Assembly (NCBI GenBank): GCA_937974555.1
Contig: CALJKR010000073.1
Span: forward strand, 1-64,000
Origin: an uncultured Flavobacteriales bacterium
GTDB lineage: Bacteria > Bacteroidota > Bacteroidia > Flavobacteriales_D > Sanyastnellaceae
Length of the DNA: 64,000 nt
Direction of reading: 5' to 3'
The notes under the pieces were generated by a model, which worked only from the letters and a program-made list of their open reading frames with translations, was not told the DNA's origin and did not search any database. Of the stretch, positions 8,297 through 17,453 are shown in pieces; the stretch's first letter is position 1; every line of letters begins with the position of its first letter. The position numbers and the translations under genes were made by a program.

Positions 8297-11200
8297 ATGA
8301 AAAAAGTAATTCTATTAAATATTCCATCTAAAAAAAAGGAAAAAAATTGCTCTAGAGAATTTTGTTTTTTTATCCTTTTACTGTTGAAATCAAGTTTTAT
8401 CTTCGGACAACAAACTTATGTTAATAAGGTTTGGGAAGGTACAGTCGGAACAATGGGCTCAGTGAATAAGACCTCATCAATTCTCGATAGTGAAAATAAT
8501 TTAATTGTTGCTAGTAATTCTAATAATGGGAGTTTTGGCACGTCCGATATAGTTGTTACGAAGTATTCATCGGAAGGAATTATGTTATGGCAACAATTTT
8601 TTAATGGGTCAGCAAATGGTAATGACTACGCTGTACAAGTTGAGGTAAATGAGTTTGATGAAATACTTGTTGGAGCGGCAATTGATGAAGGATTTGGTTT
8701 GGATTTTGGTGTAATTAAGTACTCTTCGATAGGTCAATTGATATTTTCTGTTACATGGGATAGCGGTAATAACCTAGTTGATCTACCATCTGATATTGGC
8801 ATAGACATTTCGGGAAGCATATATATTATTGGAGGTTCTCAGTCAATTTCTGGAGAAATGGATTATGCAATAGTAAAATTTAATTCTGATGGCAATTATC
8901 AGTGGCACACCTTTTATGATTATGTTTCATTGCAAGATTTTGCGACGGGAATGGTAATTAAAGAAAATTCTTTGAGTGTTACAGGAAATTCAGCATCGGC
9001 ATTAAACAATTGGGATTTTGCAACTCTTGAATTGGACTTAGATTACGGAACGATATTGAATGTTAACAGAGTTGAAATTGGGGGCATTGGTTTTGATAAG
9101 GCGGCAGCAATTGTTTTAGATTCTCAGGACAATATATTCATTACAGGTTATGTTGAAATTAGTGGGAATAGAGATATTCAGACGATTAAATTGAATGCAA
9201 ATTTTGAATTGGATTGGATAAAGAGTTATGATGGCGGATTCGAAGATATTGCTAGTGCTATTGCAGTGGACGCTTCTGGGAGTATATATGTTGTAGGGGC
9301 TAAAGAAAATTCGGCTGGAGGAAAAGACTTTTTGACAATTAAATATGATCAATTAGGAAATGAATTGTGGGTTAGAGAATTTGGTTCAGAAGGTAATGAT
9401 TACATAGCTTTTGCTGAAAATTTGGCAATAAGGGATAATGGAGATTTGTTTGCGACTGGGAGTTTAGACAAAATAAACACAAAAGAAATAGCAACAATTT
9501 GTTATTCTCCCTCTGGGGCACTTAAGATGGTTGAATTATTTAATTCAGGTAGTCAAATCATAGAGTCTAAGGTAATTCTAGTTTCTAATAATGAGTTTTT
9601 TGTAAATGGAATAATTGAAAATGAAGGAGATTTCTTAGCAACAAGTATTAAATATTCTGTAATAGAAAAACCAAATTTATTAGCAGTAGATGGAAATGAT
9701 GTTCAATATAACTCAGGAGAAATTGTGATAAGTTTTGACAGATCATCGATGATAAATAGTGCAATAGATAACAAGAATTTCACATCGGGAAAATTGTCGG
9801 ACTTTGTGAATCAAAGTGCTATTAATGAATTAAATTCCAAGACTGGATTTGATTGGGCAAAATTTGATTCCTATAAGATTTTTCGTAGAATGACTACTTC
9901 TGATACCATTTCTATCACTCGATTGGGCGATACTATTCGAATAAATGATTTTTGGACGACAATTTCAGTATTTGTTCCTTTTAATGTTAATGAGCAACAG
10001 TTATGTGATAGTTTGAACACATTAAATCCTTGGGTTGAATTTGCAGAACGAAACTACATTTATGAGTTATTTTCTATGCCGAATGATCCATACTATCAAT
10101 CGGAGCAATCGGGATTATTTGACCCAAATTATGGAATTAACATCGAAGAAGCTTGGACCAACCAAGTTGGAGGAGAGAACATAAAAATTGGATCGTTTGA
10201 CACAGGTATTAATTGGAGACATGAAGATTATGGCGATGGAACGAGTGCCGGTAGTAAGGTAAAGGGTGGATGGAATTATGAATTAAATGTTTCCCCTTTT
10301 TCTGAGGAAACCCCGGATCAAAATGGACATGGCACTGCTACTTCAGGAATTTTTGGAGCCTTAAGAAATAATAGTAAAGGAGTGGCAGGTATAGCGGGAG
10401 GAGATATACAATTGGATAATCAAGGATGTCAAATTTATTCTTTTAAAATTACTTATAATTCAATTGGAGGTGTTAATCTAACAAGTGCTGTAGAAGCAAT
10501 CGTAGAAGGCGCGGTTTATAATCCCTACACAAATTTTGGTTACGGTCTTCATATACAGAATCATAGTTGGGGAGGAGTTGCCGGGGGTTATAATTTAAAA
10601 CAAGCACTTTTGACATGTTACAAAATCGGTTGTGTGTTCGTAGCTTCTAGTGGGAATGATGGAAATGGGATTGTAAAATTCCCGGCTAGTTTCAACGATG
10701 AACTTGTTTTGAAAGTTGGGGCAAGTGATACAACTGGTGGACGCGCAGGTTTTTCTAATTATGGGACTAACTTAGATGTTATCGCACCAGGAGTAAATAA
10801 CACATATGCGTCACTAGATAACTTTAATAATTCAGGATATAGTTATAATGGCAATGGGACTTCTTTTGCAGCTCCAATGGTAACAGGTATCTGTGCACTA
10901 CTTTGCAGTGAACACACAGTTGAAAATGGATATCCAAATAGTTTGGCGCCAGAAGATGTAGAGGAAATTATAACTCGTTTTTCCACAGATGTTTCAACTT
11001 TAGGATATGATTCACTATCAGGATTTGGCAGAGCGAATGCTTTTGGAGCTCTGACGAAGCTGAGATTGCCTGAGTATCAAATAAAGCATGCAGGGGGCCA
11101 AAACATAACTCAAATTGAGTCAATGTCCAATATTCAAGTTAATATATTATCATTACAAAACGACGTCCCAGCAGGAGCATACTATGCAACAAGATATGAG

Positions 11201-11770
11201 GTTACCCAAACATTTTTTGATGAATTAAGTCAAACGCAAAATGTTATAAATCATTGGCCAAGATATAGCTCGAGTATTGGGGTCTCTTCTTCAAATATTA
11301 TTTCAGGAAACACACATTTTGATTATTCAACATTAATAGGGCAAGAAAGTATTTACGTAACCTCTAAAACATATTGTTGGCATATTATGTATAATAGCCA
11401 AGGTGAATTAATTGATAAGTGGATTCCCGCGATGCCAAATAGGCTTAGAACAACTTATTCCCTGCATTTACAAGATAGTTTTGCGTCAGTAATTGATGAA
11501 ATCAGTTCAAATAGTGAACTAGACATTTTTCCGAATCCAACAAAGAATTCGATTATTTTGAAATATACCTCAGCGGATGTTGGGAGTGTAAAGGTTATTG
11601 TATTTGATAACACCGGAAAAATTATTTTAAATTCTGATTTAGGAAATATGCAAAAAGGCGTTAATACATCACAGATAGATATTGATTATTTACCAGAGGG
11701 ATTGTATTTAGTAAATCTAATAATAGACAATGATGTTATTTCTAAACGATTTTGTAAATTAAACGATTAA
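8297..11770 (+). CDS. secreted subtilisin-like (S8) protease with N-terminal propeller and T9SS domain
   Basis: This is a 1157-residue exported serine protease. Residues 1-37 form a long lysine-rich signal peptide ending IFGQ. Residues about 40-470 contain SBBP/delta-60-like propeller repeats (for example TIKYDQLGNELWVREFG). Residues about 520-620 resemble a fervidolysin-type prodomain that ends with the PNDPYYQSEQ linker. The peptidase domain, about 625-930, has the full triad: Asp635 (GSFDTGIN), His678 (NGHGTAT) and Ser856 (NGTSFAAPM), with oxyanion Asn787 (SSGNDGN). The sorting domain starts LDIFPNPTKNSI (about 1085). The gene is visibly more AT-rich than those after 12.8 kb. It probably degrades or processes proteins outside the cell. 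The next gene starts 2 bases after its stop, so the two may be co-transcribed. Confidence 0.92.
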   Translation: MKKVILLNIPSKKKEKNCSREFCFFILLLLKSSFIFGQQTYVNKVWEGTVGTMGSVNKTSSILDSENNLIVASNSNNGSFGTSDIVVTKYSSEGIMLWQQFFNGSANGNDYAVQVEVNEFDEILVGAAIDEGFGLDFGVIKYSSIGQLIFSVTWDSGNNLVDLPSDIGIDISGSIYIIGGSQSISGEMDYAIVKFNSDGNYQWHTFYDYVSLQDFATGMVIKENSLSVTGNSASALNNWDFATLELDLDYGTILNVNRVEIGGIGFDKAAAIVLDSQDNIFITGYVEISGNRDIQTIKLNANFELDWIKSYDGGFEDIASAIAVDASGSIYVVGAKENSAGGKDFLTIKYDQLGNELWVREFGSEGNDYIAFAENLAIRDNGDLFATGSLDKINTKEIATICYSPSGALKMVELFNSGSQIIESKVILVSNNEFFVNGIIENEGDFLATSIKYSVIEKPNLLAVDGNDVQYNSGEIVISFDRSSMINSAIDNKNFTSGKLSDFVNQSAINELNSKTGFDWAKFDSYKIFRRMTTSDTISITRLGDTIRINDFWTTISVFVPFNVNEQQLCDSLNTLNPWVEFAERNYIYELFSMPNDPYYQSEQSGLFDPNYGINIEEAWTNQVGGENIKIGSFDTGINWRHEDYGDGTSAGSKVKGGWNYELNVSPFSEETPDQNGHGTATSGIFGALRNNSKGVAGIAGGDIQLDNQGCQIYSFKITYNSIGGVNLTSAVEAIVEGAVYNPYTNFGYGLHIQNHSWGGVAGGYNLKQALLTCYKIGCVFVASSGNDGNGIVKFPASFNDELVLKVGASDTTGGRAGFSNYGTNLDVIAPGVNNTYASLDNFNNSGYSYNGNGTSFAAPMVTGICALLCSEHTVENGYPNSLAPEDVEEIITRFSTDVSTLGYDSLSGFGRANAFGALTKLRLPEYQIKHAGGQNITQIESMSNIQVNILSLQNDVPAGAYYATRYEVTQTFFDELSQTQNVINHWPRYSSSIGVSSSNIISGNTHFDYSTLIGQESIYVTSKTYCWHIMYNSQGELIDKWIPAMPNRLRTTYSLHLQDSFASVIDEISSNSELDIFPNPTKNSIILKYTSADVGSVKVIVFDNTGKIILNSDLGNMQKGVNTSQIDIDYLPEGLYLVNLIIDNDVISKRFCKLND

Positions 11771-11772
11771 AA

Positions 11773-12822
11773 ATGAAAAACATCCTCTACATCGTCTGGC
11801 TTTTGGGACTTGGTGTTGTTGCTGTTTCATGCAAAAAATCGTCTTGTACAACCGAACCGATCGTTCATGATAACTCTTGCTTGGAGTATCCTGAATTGGA
11901 TTCTTCTGGCATAACGTTTTTTACAAATGAACGCTTTCAATACCTCAAGCCTTGTTTTAACCCCAATGACCCCAATGAGATTATTTACAACTTTAGAGAC
12001 TTGTCTTCCAATAAAAACCAATTGGTGAAATTCAATGCGTTTTCTGGGTTGAAAACAGTTTTAGTAGAAAATGTGGTTTGTGTAACCCAACCCAAATGGA
12101 GTAGAAAAGGTTGGATTGCTTTTGACCGCTCCACCAATTCGATAGGGCAAGTTTTTATTGTAATGGACAATGGGGGCAGTTTGACGCAAAGAACATTTTA
12201 CGGCGCCAACTATGGCCCAAATTGGGATGCCTCAGGGGATAATTTGATATGGCAACATGTTTCGGAGCCTACTACTTCAGCTGATTATTATTTTTTCAAG
12301 CAGGGATTGAATGAAGATACGGCAGATACCTTGATACGAAATTCGGATGAAAACAACGTCTATGCTTTGCATAGCGACGTGTCCAAGTACAATGTAATAT
12401 TGACCAATACAATCATCGATAATGAGGCATTTTTAACGCTACGTCCATTGTCTTTTGAGCAGCCATTTACTACTTTATTCAATATTTTTTCTGAATTTCA
12501 GTTGTTTAAAATTGAAGGTATGACTTGGTCGCCAACAGGGGAGTCCGCCTATTTTACCGTCAACAGAAGTGATGAATTGGGAGGCCTATATCAAATCAAC
12601 CCGGCTACTGGCGTTTATACCAAATTAATGGATTATTGCGATTCCAAAAAATATGTTTCTATATCATGCTCTCCCATTGGTCATCTATTGATTGGAGAAC
12701 GGCAGGATGTGCACTTGAAGAGAAATGCACAGGGGGCTTTCACTGGGGAAATCATGGTGCAATCCAATATTTACAGCATCGATTTGAAAACGATGCAGGA
12801 AACAAAGATTGATTTGGATTAA
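11773..12822 (+). CDS. TolB/WD40-like beta-propeller lipoprotein
   Basis: This is a 349-residue predicted lipoprotein. The signal peptide MKNILYIVWLLGLGVVAVSC has a lipobox ending at Cys20, followed by KK. The body has PD40/TolB-type propeller repeats (GWIAFDRSTNSIGQVF, WSPTGESAYFTV, GGLYQINPATGVYTKLMDY), which usually mediate protein contacts in the periplasm or on the outer membrane. It begins 2 bases after the stop of the S8 protease, suggesting co-expression and perhaps a shared task, but no specific partner can be named. The 59 bases after it hold only the porX promoter candidate. Confidence 0.75.
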   Translation: MKNILYIVWLLGLGVVAVSCKKSSCTTEPIVHDNSCLEYPELDSSGITFFTNERFQYLKPCFNPNDPNEIIYNFRDLSSNKNQLVKFNAFSGLKTVLVENVVCVTQPKWSRKGWIAFDRSTNSIGQVFIVMDNGGSLTQRTFYGANYGPNWDASGDNLIWQHVSEPTTSADYYFFKQGLNEDTADTLIRNSDENNVYALHSDVSKYNVILTNTIIDNEAFLTLRPLSFEQPFTTLFNIFSEFQLFKIEGMTWSPTGESAYFTVNRSDELGGLYQINPATGVYTKLMDYCDSKKYVSISCSPIGHLLIGERQDVHLKRNAQGAFTGEIMVQSNIYSIDLKTMQETKIDLD

Positions 12823-12866
12823 CTCACAGATCAAGAAGAGCCGCAGAGCTCAAGCAATATCTGACT

Positions 12867-12874
12867 TACCTTCG
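12867..12874 (+). promoter_or_regulatory. porX -7 box candidate (TAccTTcG)
   Basis: This resembles the Bacteroidota -7 element TAnnTTTG with one T-to-C change. It ends 7 bases before the porX ATG, so transcription would begin at or very near the start codon. I see no clear -33 TTG at the usual distance. Confidence 0.45.
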
Positions 12875-12881
12875 CGTTACG

Positions 12882-14435
12882 ATGGCTATGAAACCAGTGA
12901 TTTTGTGGGCGGATGATGAGATTGAATTGCTCAAACCGCATGTGATGTTCCTTGAGCAAAAAGGATATGTGCTGATTACCGTGAACAATGGCCGTGAGGC
13001 GGTGGAAAAGGTGAAAGCCCAACACTTGGATATGGTTTTCCTCGATGAAAATATGCCAGGGATCTCTGGCCTAGAGGCCTTACAACAGATCAAAGCGCAT
13101 GACCCCAATCTGCCGGTGGTGATGATTACCAAAAGCGAAGAGGAGCACATCATGGAAGATGCCATCGGTTCCAAAATCGCGGATTACCTGATCAAGCCGG
13201 TCAACCCCAACCAAATTCTATTGTCCATCAAAAAAAACCTGGATGAGAAAAGGTTGATTGATGAAAAAACCACCCAAGAATACCGCCAAGAATTTCGCGA
13301 GATTTCGATGCAGCTGGGTCAACGAATGAACGCGGAGGAATGGGGTGATTTCTACAAGAAGTTGATCTACTGGACTTCTGAACTTTCACAAACCTCAGAG
13401 GACTCCATGAAGGAGATCCTCAAAACGCAAAAGCAAGAGGCCAATGAACAATTTGCGAAATACTACGAGCAAAATTACCTGGAGTGGATCAATGCCAAAG
13501 TGGAAGCGCCGGTGATGTCCCATACGTTATTCAATCGAAAAATAAAAGCCCAATTGACTCCCGGCAAGCCGGTGTATTGGATTGTGATTGACAACTTGCG
13601 CTTTGACCAATGGCGGGTGATTGCACCTTTCCTCAAAGACCAATTCCGTTGGGACAATGAGGACATTGTATATTCGATTCTCCCAACAGCCACCATGTAT
13701 GCGCGCAATGCGATGTTTTCTGGTTTGCTGCCCACGGAAATGCAAAAGCTCCATCCGCAGTGGTGGAGAGAAGAAGAGGAGGAAGGGAGCAAGAACGATT
13801 TTGAACATGAGTTTTTACAAGCCCAATTGAAACGATTGAGGATGAACATCAAAACCTCCTACCACAAGGTGGTGCAGCACCAATTTGGAAAGCGTTTGGT
13901 GGACCAGATGTCGAATTTGCAGAGCAATGATTTGAATGTCATCGTCTACAACTTTGTGGACATGCTCAGCCATGCCCGCAGTGAAATGGAGGTGATCAAA
14001 GAATTGGCCGAAGATACCCCTGCGTATCTTTCTTTGACCAAGTCGTGGTTTGAACACAGCCCCTTGCGGGAGATGCTGGATAAGATAGCAGAGCAAGGAG
14101 CCAAGGTCATCATCACCACAGACCACGGAACGGTGCGGGTAGAAGATCCCATCAAGGTGGTGGGCGATAAGGCCACCAATACCAACTTGCGTTACAAGGT
14201 GGGAAAAAATTTGAACTATAGTGCAAAGGAAGTTTTTGAAATGAAGGATCCTGCGCAAGCCCATTTGCCCAGACCTCAACTCAGCAGCTCCTACATATTT
14301 GCGCGTTCCAAAGGGTATTTTGTATATCCCAACAACTACAACCATTTTGTCACCCACTTTAAAAACACCTTCCAACACGGCGGGATTAGTTTAGAAGAGG
14401 TGTTGATTCCATTTGTTGTTTTACAAGCCAAATGA
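12882..14435 (+). CDS. porX: PorX, T9SS response regulator with PglZ phosphatase domain
   Basis: PorX is the atypical response regulator that, with the sensor PorY, controls T9SS gene expression and secretion. It has an N-terminal receiver domain (1-125) with acidic pocket Asp11-Asp12, phospho-acceptor Asp55 (FLDENMPG), Thr83 and Lys105. A helical linker follows (about 125-205). The C-terminal half is a PglZ/alkaline-phosphatase-like domain (about 215-515) with metal-site motifs (VIDNLRFDQW, TDHGT). In characterised PorX proteins this domain is a zinc-dependent phosphodiesterase. The length of 517 residues fits the family. Either ATG at 12882 or 12888 could start it. It lies next to four T9SS clients and on the same strand as sprA 25 kb away. 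Its stop overlaps the tsaE start by 4 bp (ATGA), implying translational coupling. PorY is not in the window. Confidence 0.93.
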   Translation: MAMKPVILWADDEIELLKPHVMFLEQKGYVLITVNNGREAVEKVKAQHLDMVFLDENMPGISGLEALQQIKAHDPNLPVVMITKSEEEHIMEDAIGSKIADYLIKPVNPNQILLSIKKNLDEKRLIDEKTTQEYRQEFREISMQLGQRMNAEEWGDFYKKLIYWTSELSQTSEDSMKEILKTQKQEANEQFAKYYEQNYLEWINAKVEAPVMSHTLFNRKIKAQLTPGKPVYWIVIDNLRFDQWRVIAPFLKDQFRWDNEDIVYSILPTATMYARNAMFSGLLPTEMQKLHPQWWREEEEEGSKNDFEHEFLQAQLKRLRMNIKTSYHKVVQHQFGKRLVDQMSNLQSNDLNVIVYNFVDMLSHARSEMEVIKELAEDTPAYLSLTKSWFEHSPLREMLDKIAEQGAKVIITTDHGTVRVEDPIKVVGDKATNTNLRYKVGKNLNYSAKEVFEMKDPAQAHLPRPQLSSSYIFARSKGYFVYPNNYNHFVTHFKNTFQHGGISLEEVLIPFVVLQAK

Positions 14436-14839
14436 TTTTTAGATACACGTTAGCTGAGATTGATGCAGTGGCGCAGGCCCTGTTGGACACCCTTCCCGAG
14501 CAGTGCACCATATTATTGGAGGCAGAAATGGGCAGTGGCAAAACCACGTTGATGTCGCACCTTCTGCGATTGATGGGTATTGACGAGGTTTCCAGTCCCA
14601 CCTATAGTTTGGTTAACGAATACCGATCTGCTTCAGGCAAGGCCATTCACCACTATGATTTATACCGATTAAAAGCTGCCGAGGAGTTGGAGGAAATCGG
14701 ATTTGGCGATTTGTTGGATCGAGGGGAATGGAACTTTATTGAGTGGCCGGAAAAAGGCATGCCTTATTACGATGCATTTGTGACTTGGAAAATCACCCAA
14801 GAGGCCGATGGAACAAGGGTTTTGGAAATCATCCCATAG
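14432..14839 (+). CDS. tsaE: TsaE, tRNA t6A biosynthesis ATPase
   Basis: TsaE is the P-loop ATPase needed with TsaB, TsaD and TsaC to make N6-threonylcarbamoyl-adenosine at position 37 of ANN-decoding tRNAs. The 135 residues show a Walker A motif (EAEMGSGKTTLMSHLL), the SPTYSLVNEY segment, HHYDLYRL, and the acidic LEEIGFGDLL followed by FIEWPEKG, all hallmarks of the family. The start codon overlaps the porX stop by 4 bp. The pairing of porX and tsaE probably reflects an operon and not a shared function. Confidence 0.95.
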   Translation: MIFRYTLAEIDAVAQALLDTLPEQCTILLEAEMGSGKTTLMSHLLRLMGIDEVSSPTYSLVNEYRSASGKAIHHYDLYRLKAAEELEEIGFGDLLDRGEWNFIEWPEKGMPYYDAFVTWKITQEADGTRVLEIIP

Positions 14840-14875
14840 GTCATCATCTACCCCCATTCTAAGAATTTGATTTTG

Positions 14876-14883
14876 TATCTTTG
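14876..14883 (+). promoter_or_regulatory. manC -7 box candidate (TAtcTTTG)
   Basis: A perfect TAnnTTTG match ends 6 bases before the manC ATG at 14890. No convincing -33 TTG is seen 19-21 bases upstream. If used, the transcript would be nearly leaderless. Confidence 0.55.
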
Positions 14884-14889
14884 CAGAGC

Positions 14890-15975
14890 ATGAATAAGAA
14901 CAATTATTGCGTAATCATGGCCGGGGGCATTGGCTCTCGTTTTTGGCCCATGAGTCGCACTGCTTTTCCCAAGCAGTTTCACGATATTTTAGGTGTAGGT
15001 CGCACTTTGATACAACAAACGTACGATCGCTTTTTGCCGTTGTGTCCCAAGGAGAATATATTGGTGGTGACCAATGAGCGCTACAAATCGCTTGTATTGG
15101 AACAGTTGCCCGATATGCAACCGGAGCAAGTATTGTGTGAGCCATTCATGCGCAATACCGCTCCCTGTGTGGCGTATGCTTCGCACCATATTGCGGCGAA
15201 GAATCCCCTTGCACGCATTGTTGTTGCTCCCTCGGATCATTTGATCTTGAACGGACCTGCATTTGTGGAGACCATTCAATTGGCCTTTGAGCAAGCCGAG
15301 CGTGGTAATTTGGTAACCTTGGGCATCAAGCCTACTCGCCCTGATACCGGTTATGGGTACATCCAATGGGAAGAGGAAAAGCAAGCCCATCATGAGCGCG
15401 TGAAGCGCGTGAAGACCTTTACAGAAAAGCCCGATTTGGAATTGGCCAAAGACTTCTTGGCCAGTGGTGATTTCTCATGGAACAGCGGTATCTTCATTTG
15501 GAAGGTGACCTCCATCATGGATTCTTTTGAGATGTTTTTGCCCGACATGAACAAGGCCTTTGCAGAAGGGGCGGAATTGTACGGAACCGACAAAGAGCAG
15601 GCTTTCATCAACAAGATGTATGCGGCTTGTGACAATATTTCCATCGATTACGGAATCATGGAAAAGGCCAAGAACGTCAATGTGGTATTGAGTGATTTTG
15701 GTTGGTCAGATTTGGGTACTTGGGGTTCTTTGCATGGTCATTTGCACCATGATGATCACCGCAATGGTGTGGTGGGCAAACAAGTAATGATGTACAATTG
15801 CAGCAACAACGTGGTGCACATGCCCGACAACAAGTTGGTGGTGTTGCACGGATTGAATGGCTACATCGTAGTGGATTCAGGAAACACCTTGTTGGTGTGT
15901 AAATTGGAGGATGAGCAAAAGATCAAAACCTTTGTCAACGACATCAAAATCAAACGTGGAGACGAAGCGGTTTAA
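14890..15975 (+). CDS. manC: mannose-1-phosphate guanylyltransferase
   Basis: This enzyme makes GDP-mannose from mannose-1-phosphate and GTP in the cytoplasm, supplying surface-glycan synthesis. The 361 residues show the nucleotidyltransferase signature near the N-terminus (VIMAGGIGSRFWPMSR then FPKQF), the SDHLI active-site segment (APSDHLILNG), FTEKPDLE, and WNSGIFIW. There is no C-terminal isomerase domain, so it is the short single-function type. I use ATG 14890, not the in-frame TTG at 14881, because the TTG lies inside the promoter box. GDP-mannose is the precursor for GDP-fucose, and an fcl gene lies at 48488-49417; the intervening dehydratase gmd is not in the window. The 3' end overlaps hflX by 4 bp, convergently. 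Confidence 0.95.
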   Translation: MNKNNYCVIMAGGIGSRFWPMSRTAFPKQFHDILGVGRTLIQQTYDRFLPLCPKENILVVTNERYKSLVLEQLPDMQPEQVLCEPFMRNTAPCVAYASHHIAAKNPLARIVVAPSDHLILNGPAFVETIQLAFEQAERGNLVTLGIKPTRPDTGYGYIQWEEEKQAHHERVKRVKTFTEKPDLELAKDFLASGDFSWNSGIFIWKVTSIMDSFEMFLPDMNKAFAEGAELYGTDKEQAFINKMYAACDNISIDYGIMEKAKNVNVVLSDFGWSDLGTWGSLHGHLHHDDHRNGVVGKQVMMYNCSNNVVHMPDNKLVVLHGLNGYIVVDSGNTLLVCKLEDEQKIKTFVNDIKIKRGDEAV

Positions 15976-17138
15976 ACGCTGATGTGGTCCACGATCCAGG
16001 TTCTGAGTTCTTCTAAGTTGATTTTATTCTGTGCGGAAATAAAGAGCACATCCGATTGCATTTTGGCCATCCACGTTTTCTTTAAGTAGGCCATTGTTTC
16101 TTCTTTGCTCATGGGTTCTTCCAACGATGCTTCGTCGTGTTCTGGATGGAAGGCATCGATTTTATTGAAGAGCAAAAGCATTTTCTTGTCCCCACATTGA
16201 ATGTCTTTTAATGTATCGTTGACCACGCGGATGTGGTCTTCAAACTGTTGGTGGGAAAGGTCTACCACGTGAATGAGGATATCCGATTCACGCACTTCAT
16301 CCAAAGTAGATTTAAAAGATTCGATGAGATCATGCGGTAATTTTCGGATGAAACCCACGGTATCGGTGAGCAAAAACGGTTGGTTTTCTAATACAATTTT
16401 TCGTACTGTGGTATCCAGGGTAGCAAAGAGTTTATTTTCAGCAAAGACATCGCTTTTGCTCAGCACATTCATGAGCGTCGATTTGCCCACATTGGTGTAT
16501 CCTACCAATGCTACGCGCGGGATATTGCCGCGGTTGGATCGTTGTGTTTTCTTTTGGCGGTCGATGACTTCCAGTTCTTTTTTCAGAAACGAAATGCGGT
16601 CGCGTACAATACGTCGGTCGGTTTCAATTTCTTGCTCTCCAGGACCACGCATTCCGATTCCCCCTTTTTGTCTTTCCAAATGCGACCACATGCGGGTTAA
16701 TCTCGGCAGCAAGTATTGGTATTGCGCCAACTCTACTTGCACCTTGGCATGGGCGGTGCGGGCGCGGCTTGCAAAGATGTCCAGAATCAGATTGTTGCGA
16801 TCGAGGATCTTGACTTTTTTGTCTTCGATATTGAAAATCTGTTCGAGGTTTCTCAATTGCGAGGGAGCCAACTCATCATCGAAGATCACCATGTCCACGT
16901 CATTTTCATGCACGTAGGTTTTGATCTCTTCAATTTTTCCAGAGCCAACGAAAGTGCGTGAATCGGGGTGCGGCATCGATTGCGTGAAACGCTCCAGCGT
17001 ATGCGCATGGGCGGTTTCGGCCAAGAACGCCAGCTCATCCAAATATTCCTCCAAGAGCGCCCGATTTTGGGATTGGGTAATGATGCCCACCAAGACACAA
17101 GTCTCTTGCGGTTTAGAAGTAGAAATTAATTTTGCCAT
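15972..17138 (-). CDS. hflX: HflX, ribosome-associated GTPase
   Basis: HflX is a GTPase that binds 50S subunits and splits stalled ribosomes under stress. The 388 residues contain the HflX N-terminal domain (about 1-190, with SRTFVGSGKIEEI), a glycine-rich linker (GGIGMRGPGEQEIETDRR), and a G domain with Walker A GYTNVGKSTL, G3 DTVGFIRKLPH and G4 NKID. It is the last gene of a short leftward run: cytochrome-b-like, cytochrome c, hflX, with only 3 bases between cytochrome c and hflX. Confidence 0.95.
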   Translation of the reverse strand: MAKLISTSKPQETCVLVGIITQSQNRALLEEYLDELAFLAETAHAHTLERFTQSMPHPDSRTFVGSGKIEEIKTYVHENDVDMVIFDDELAPSQLRNLEQIFNIEDKKVKILDRNNLILDIFASRARTAHAKVQVELAQYQYLLPRLTRMWSHLERQKGGIGMRGPGEQEIETDRRIVRDRISFLKKELEVIDRQKKTQRSNRGNIPRVALVGYTNVGKSTLMNVLSKSDVFAENKLFATLDTTVRKIVLENQPFLLTDTVGFIRKLPHDLIESFKSTLDEVRESDILIHVVDLSHQQFEDHIRVVNDTLKDIQCGDKKMLLLFNKIDAFHPEHDEASLEEPMSKEETMAYLKKTWMAKMQSDVLFISAQNKINLEELRTWIVDHISV

Positions 17139-17141
17139 GAA

Positions 17142-17453
17142 CTATTTGGCTCGAAAAGTAATCACGTAATCAGCCAGTGCAGCAATTTCAGTTTCGCTCA
17201 AACGACCGTCGAACGGCGGCATATTGCCTTTTCCCATTTTGATTTGATTCACGATGTCTTCTTTTTTTAGGGTTGAAGCAGACAGCGCCTTGGCACCAGA
17301 CAGTTGCAAGTTGCCATCTGTTCCATGACAGCCAGCACAGCGCGTTAGATAAAGATCTTGGGCGTTGATGGCTTGAGGTGCTTTGGGAGTTTCATTTCCG
17401 CCGCAAGACGTCCAAAGAACTGCGGCCATCGCGCAAGCAAAAAAACACTTCAT
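17142..17453 (-). CDS. small c-type cytochrome, probable lipoprotein
   Basis: This is a 103-residue exported monohaem cytochrome c. ATG 17453 overlaps the upstream stop by one base (TGATG), pointing to coupled translation. The signal peptide MKCFFACAMAAVLWTSC has a plausible lipobox at Cys17. The haem site is Cys39-Ala-Gly-Cys42-His43 (CAGCHG), with the sixth ligand probably Met78 in GKGNMPPFDG. Together with the membrane protein encoded just upstream it may form a small periplasmic electron-transfer pair, but the partner enzyme is unknown. Confidence 0.88.
   Translation of the reverse strand: MKCFFACAMAAVLWTSCGGNETPKAPQAINAQDLYLTRCAGCHGTDGNLQLSGAKALSASTLKKEDIVNQIKMGKGNMPPFDGRLSETEIAALADYVITFRAK

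Noticed and set aside
13815..14378. 187-codon minus-strand frame antisense to porX
   Set aside because: The porX frame carries all PglZ-domain motifs; the antisense frame is a shadow without motifs.
16273..16917. 214-codon plus-strand frame antisense to hflX
   Set aside because: The translation is rich in Ser, Arg and Cys, typical of a shadow frame, while hflX shows intact G-domain motifs.
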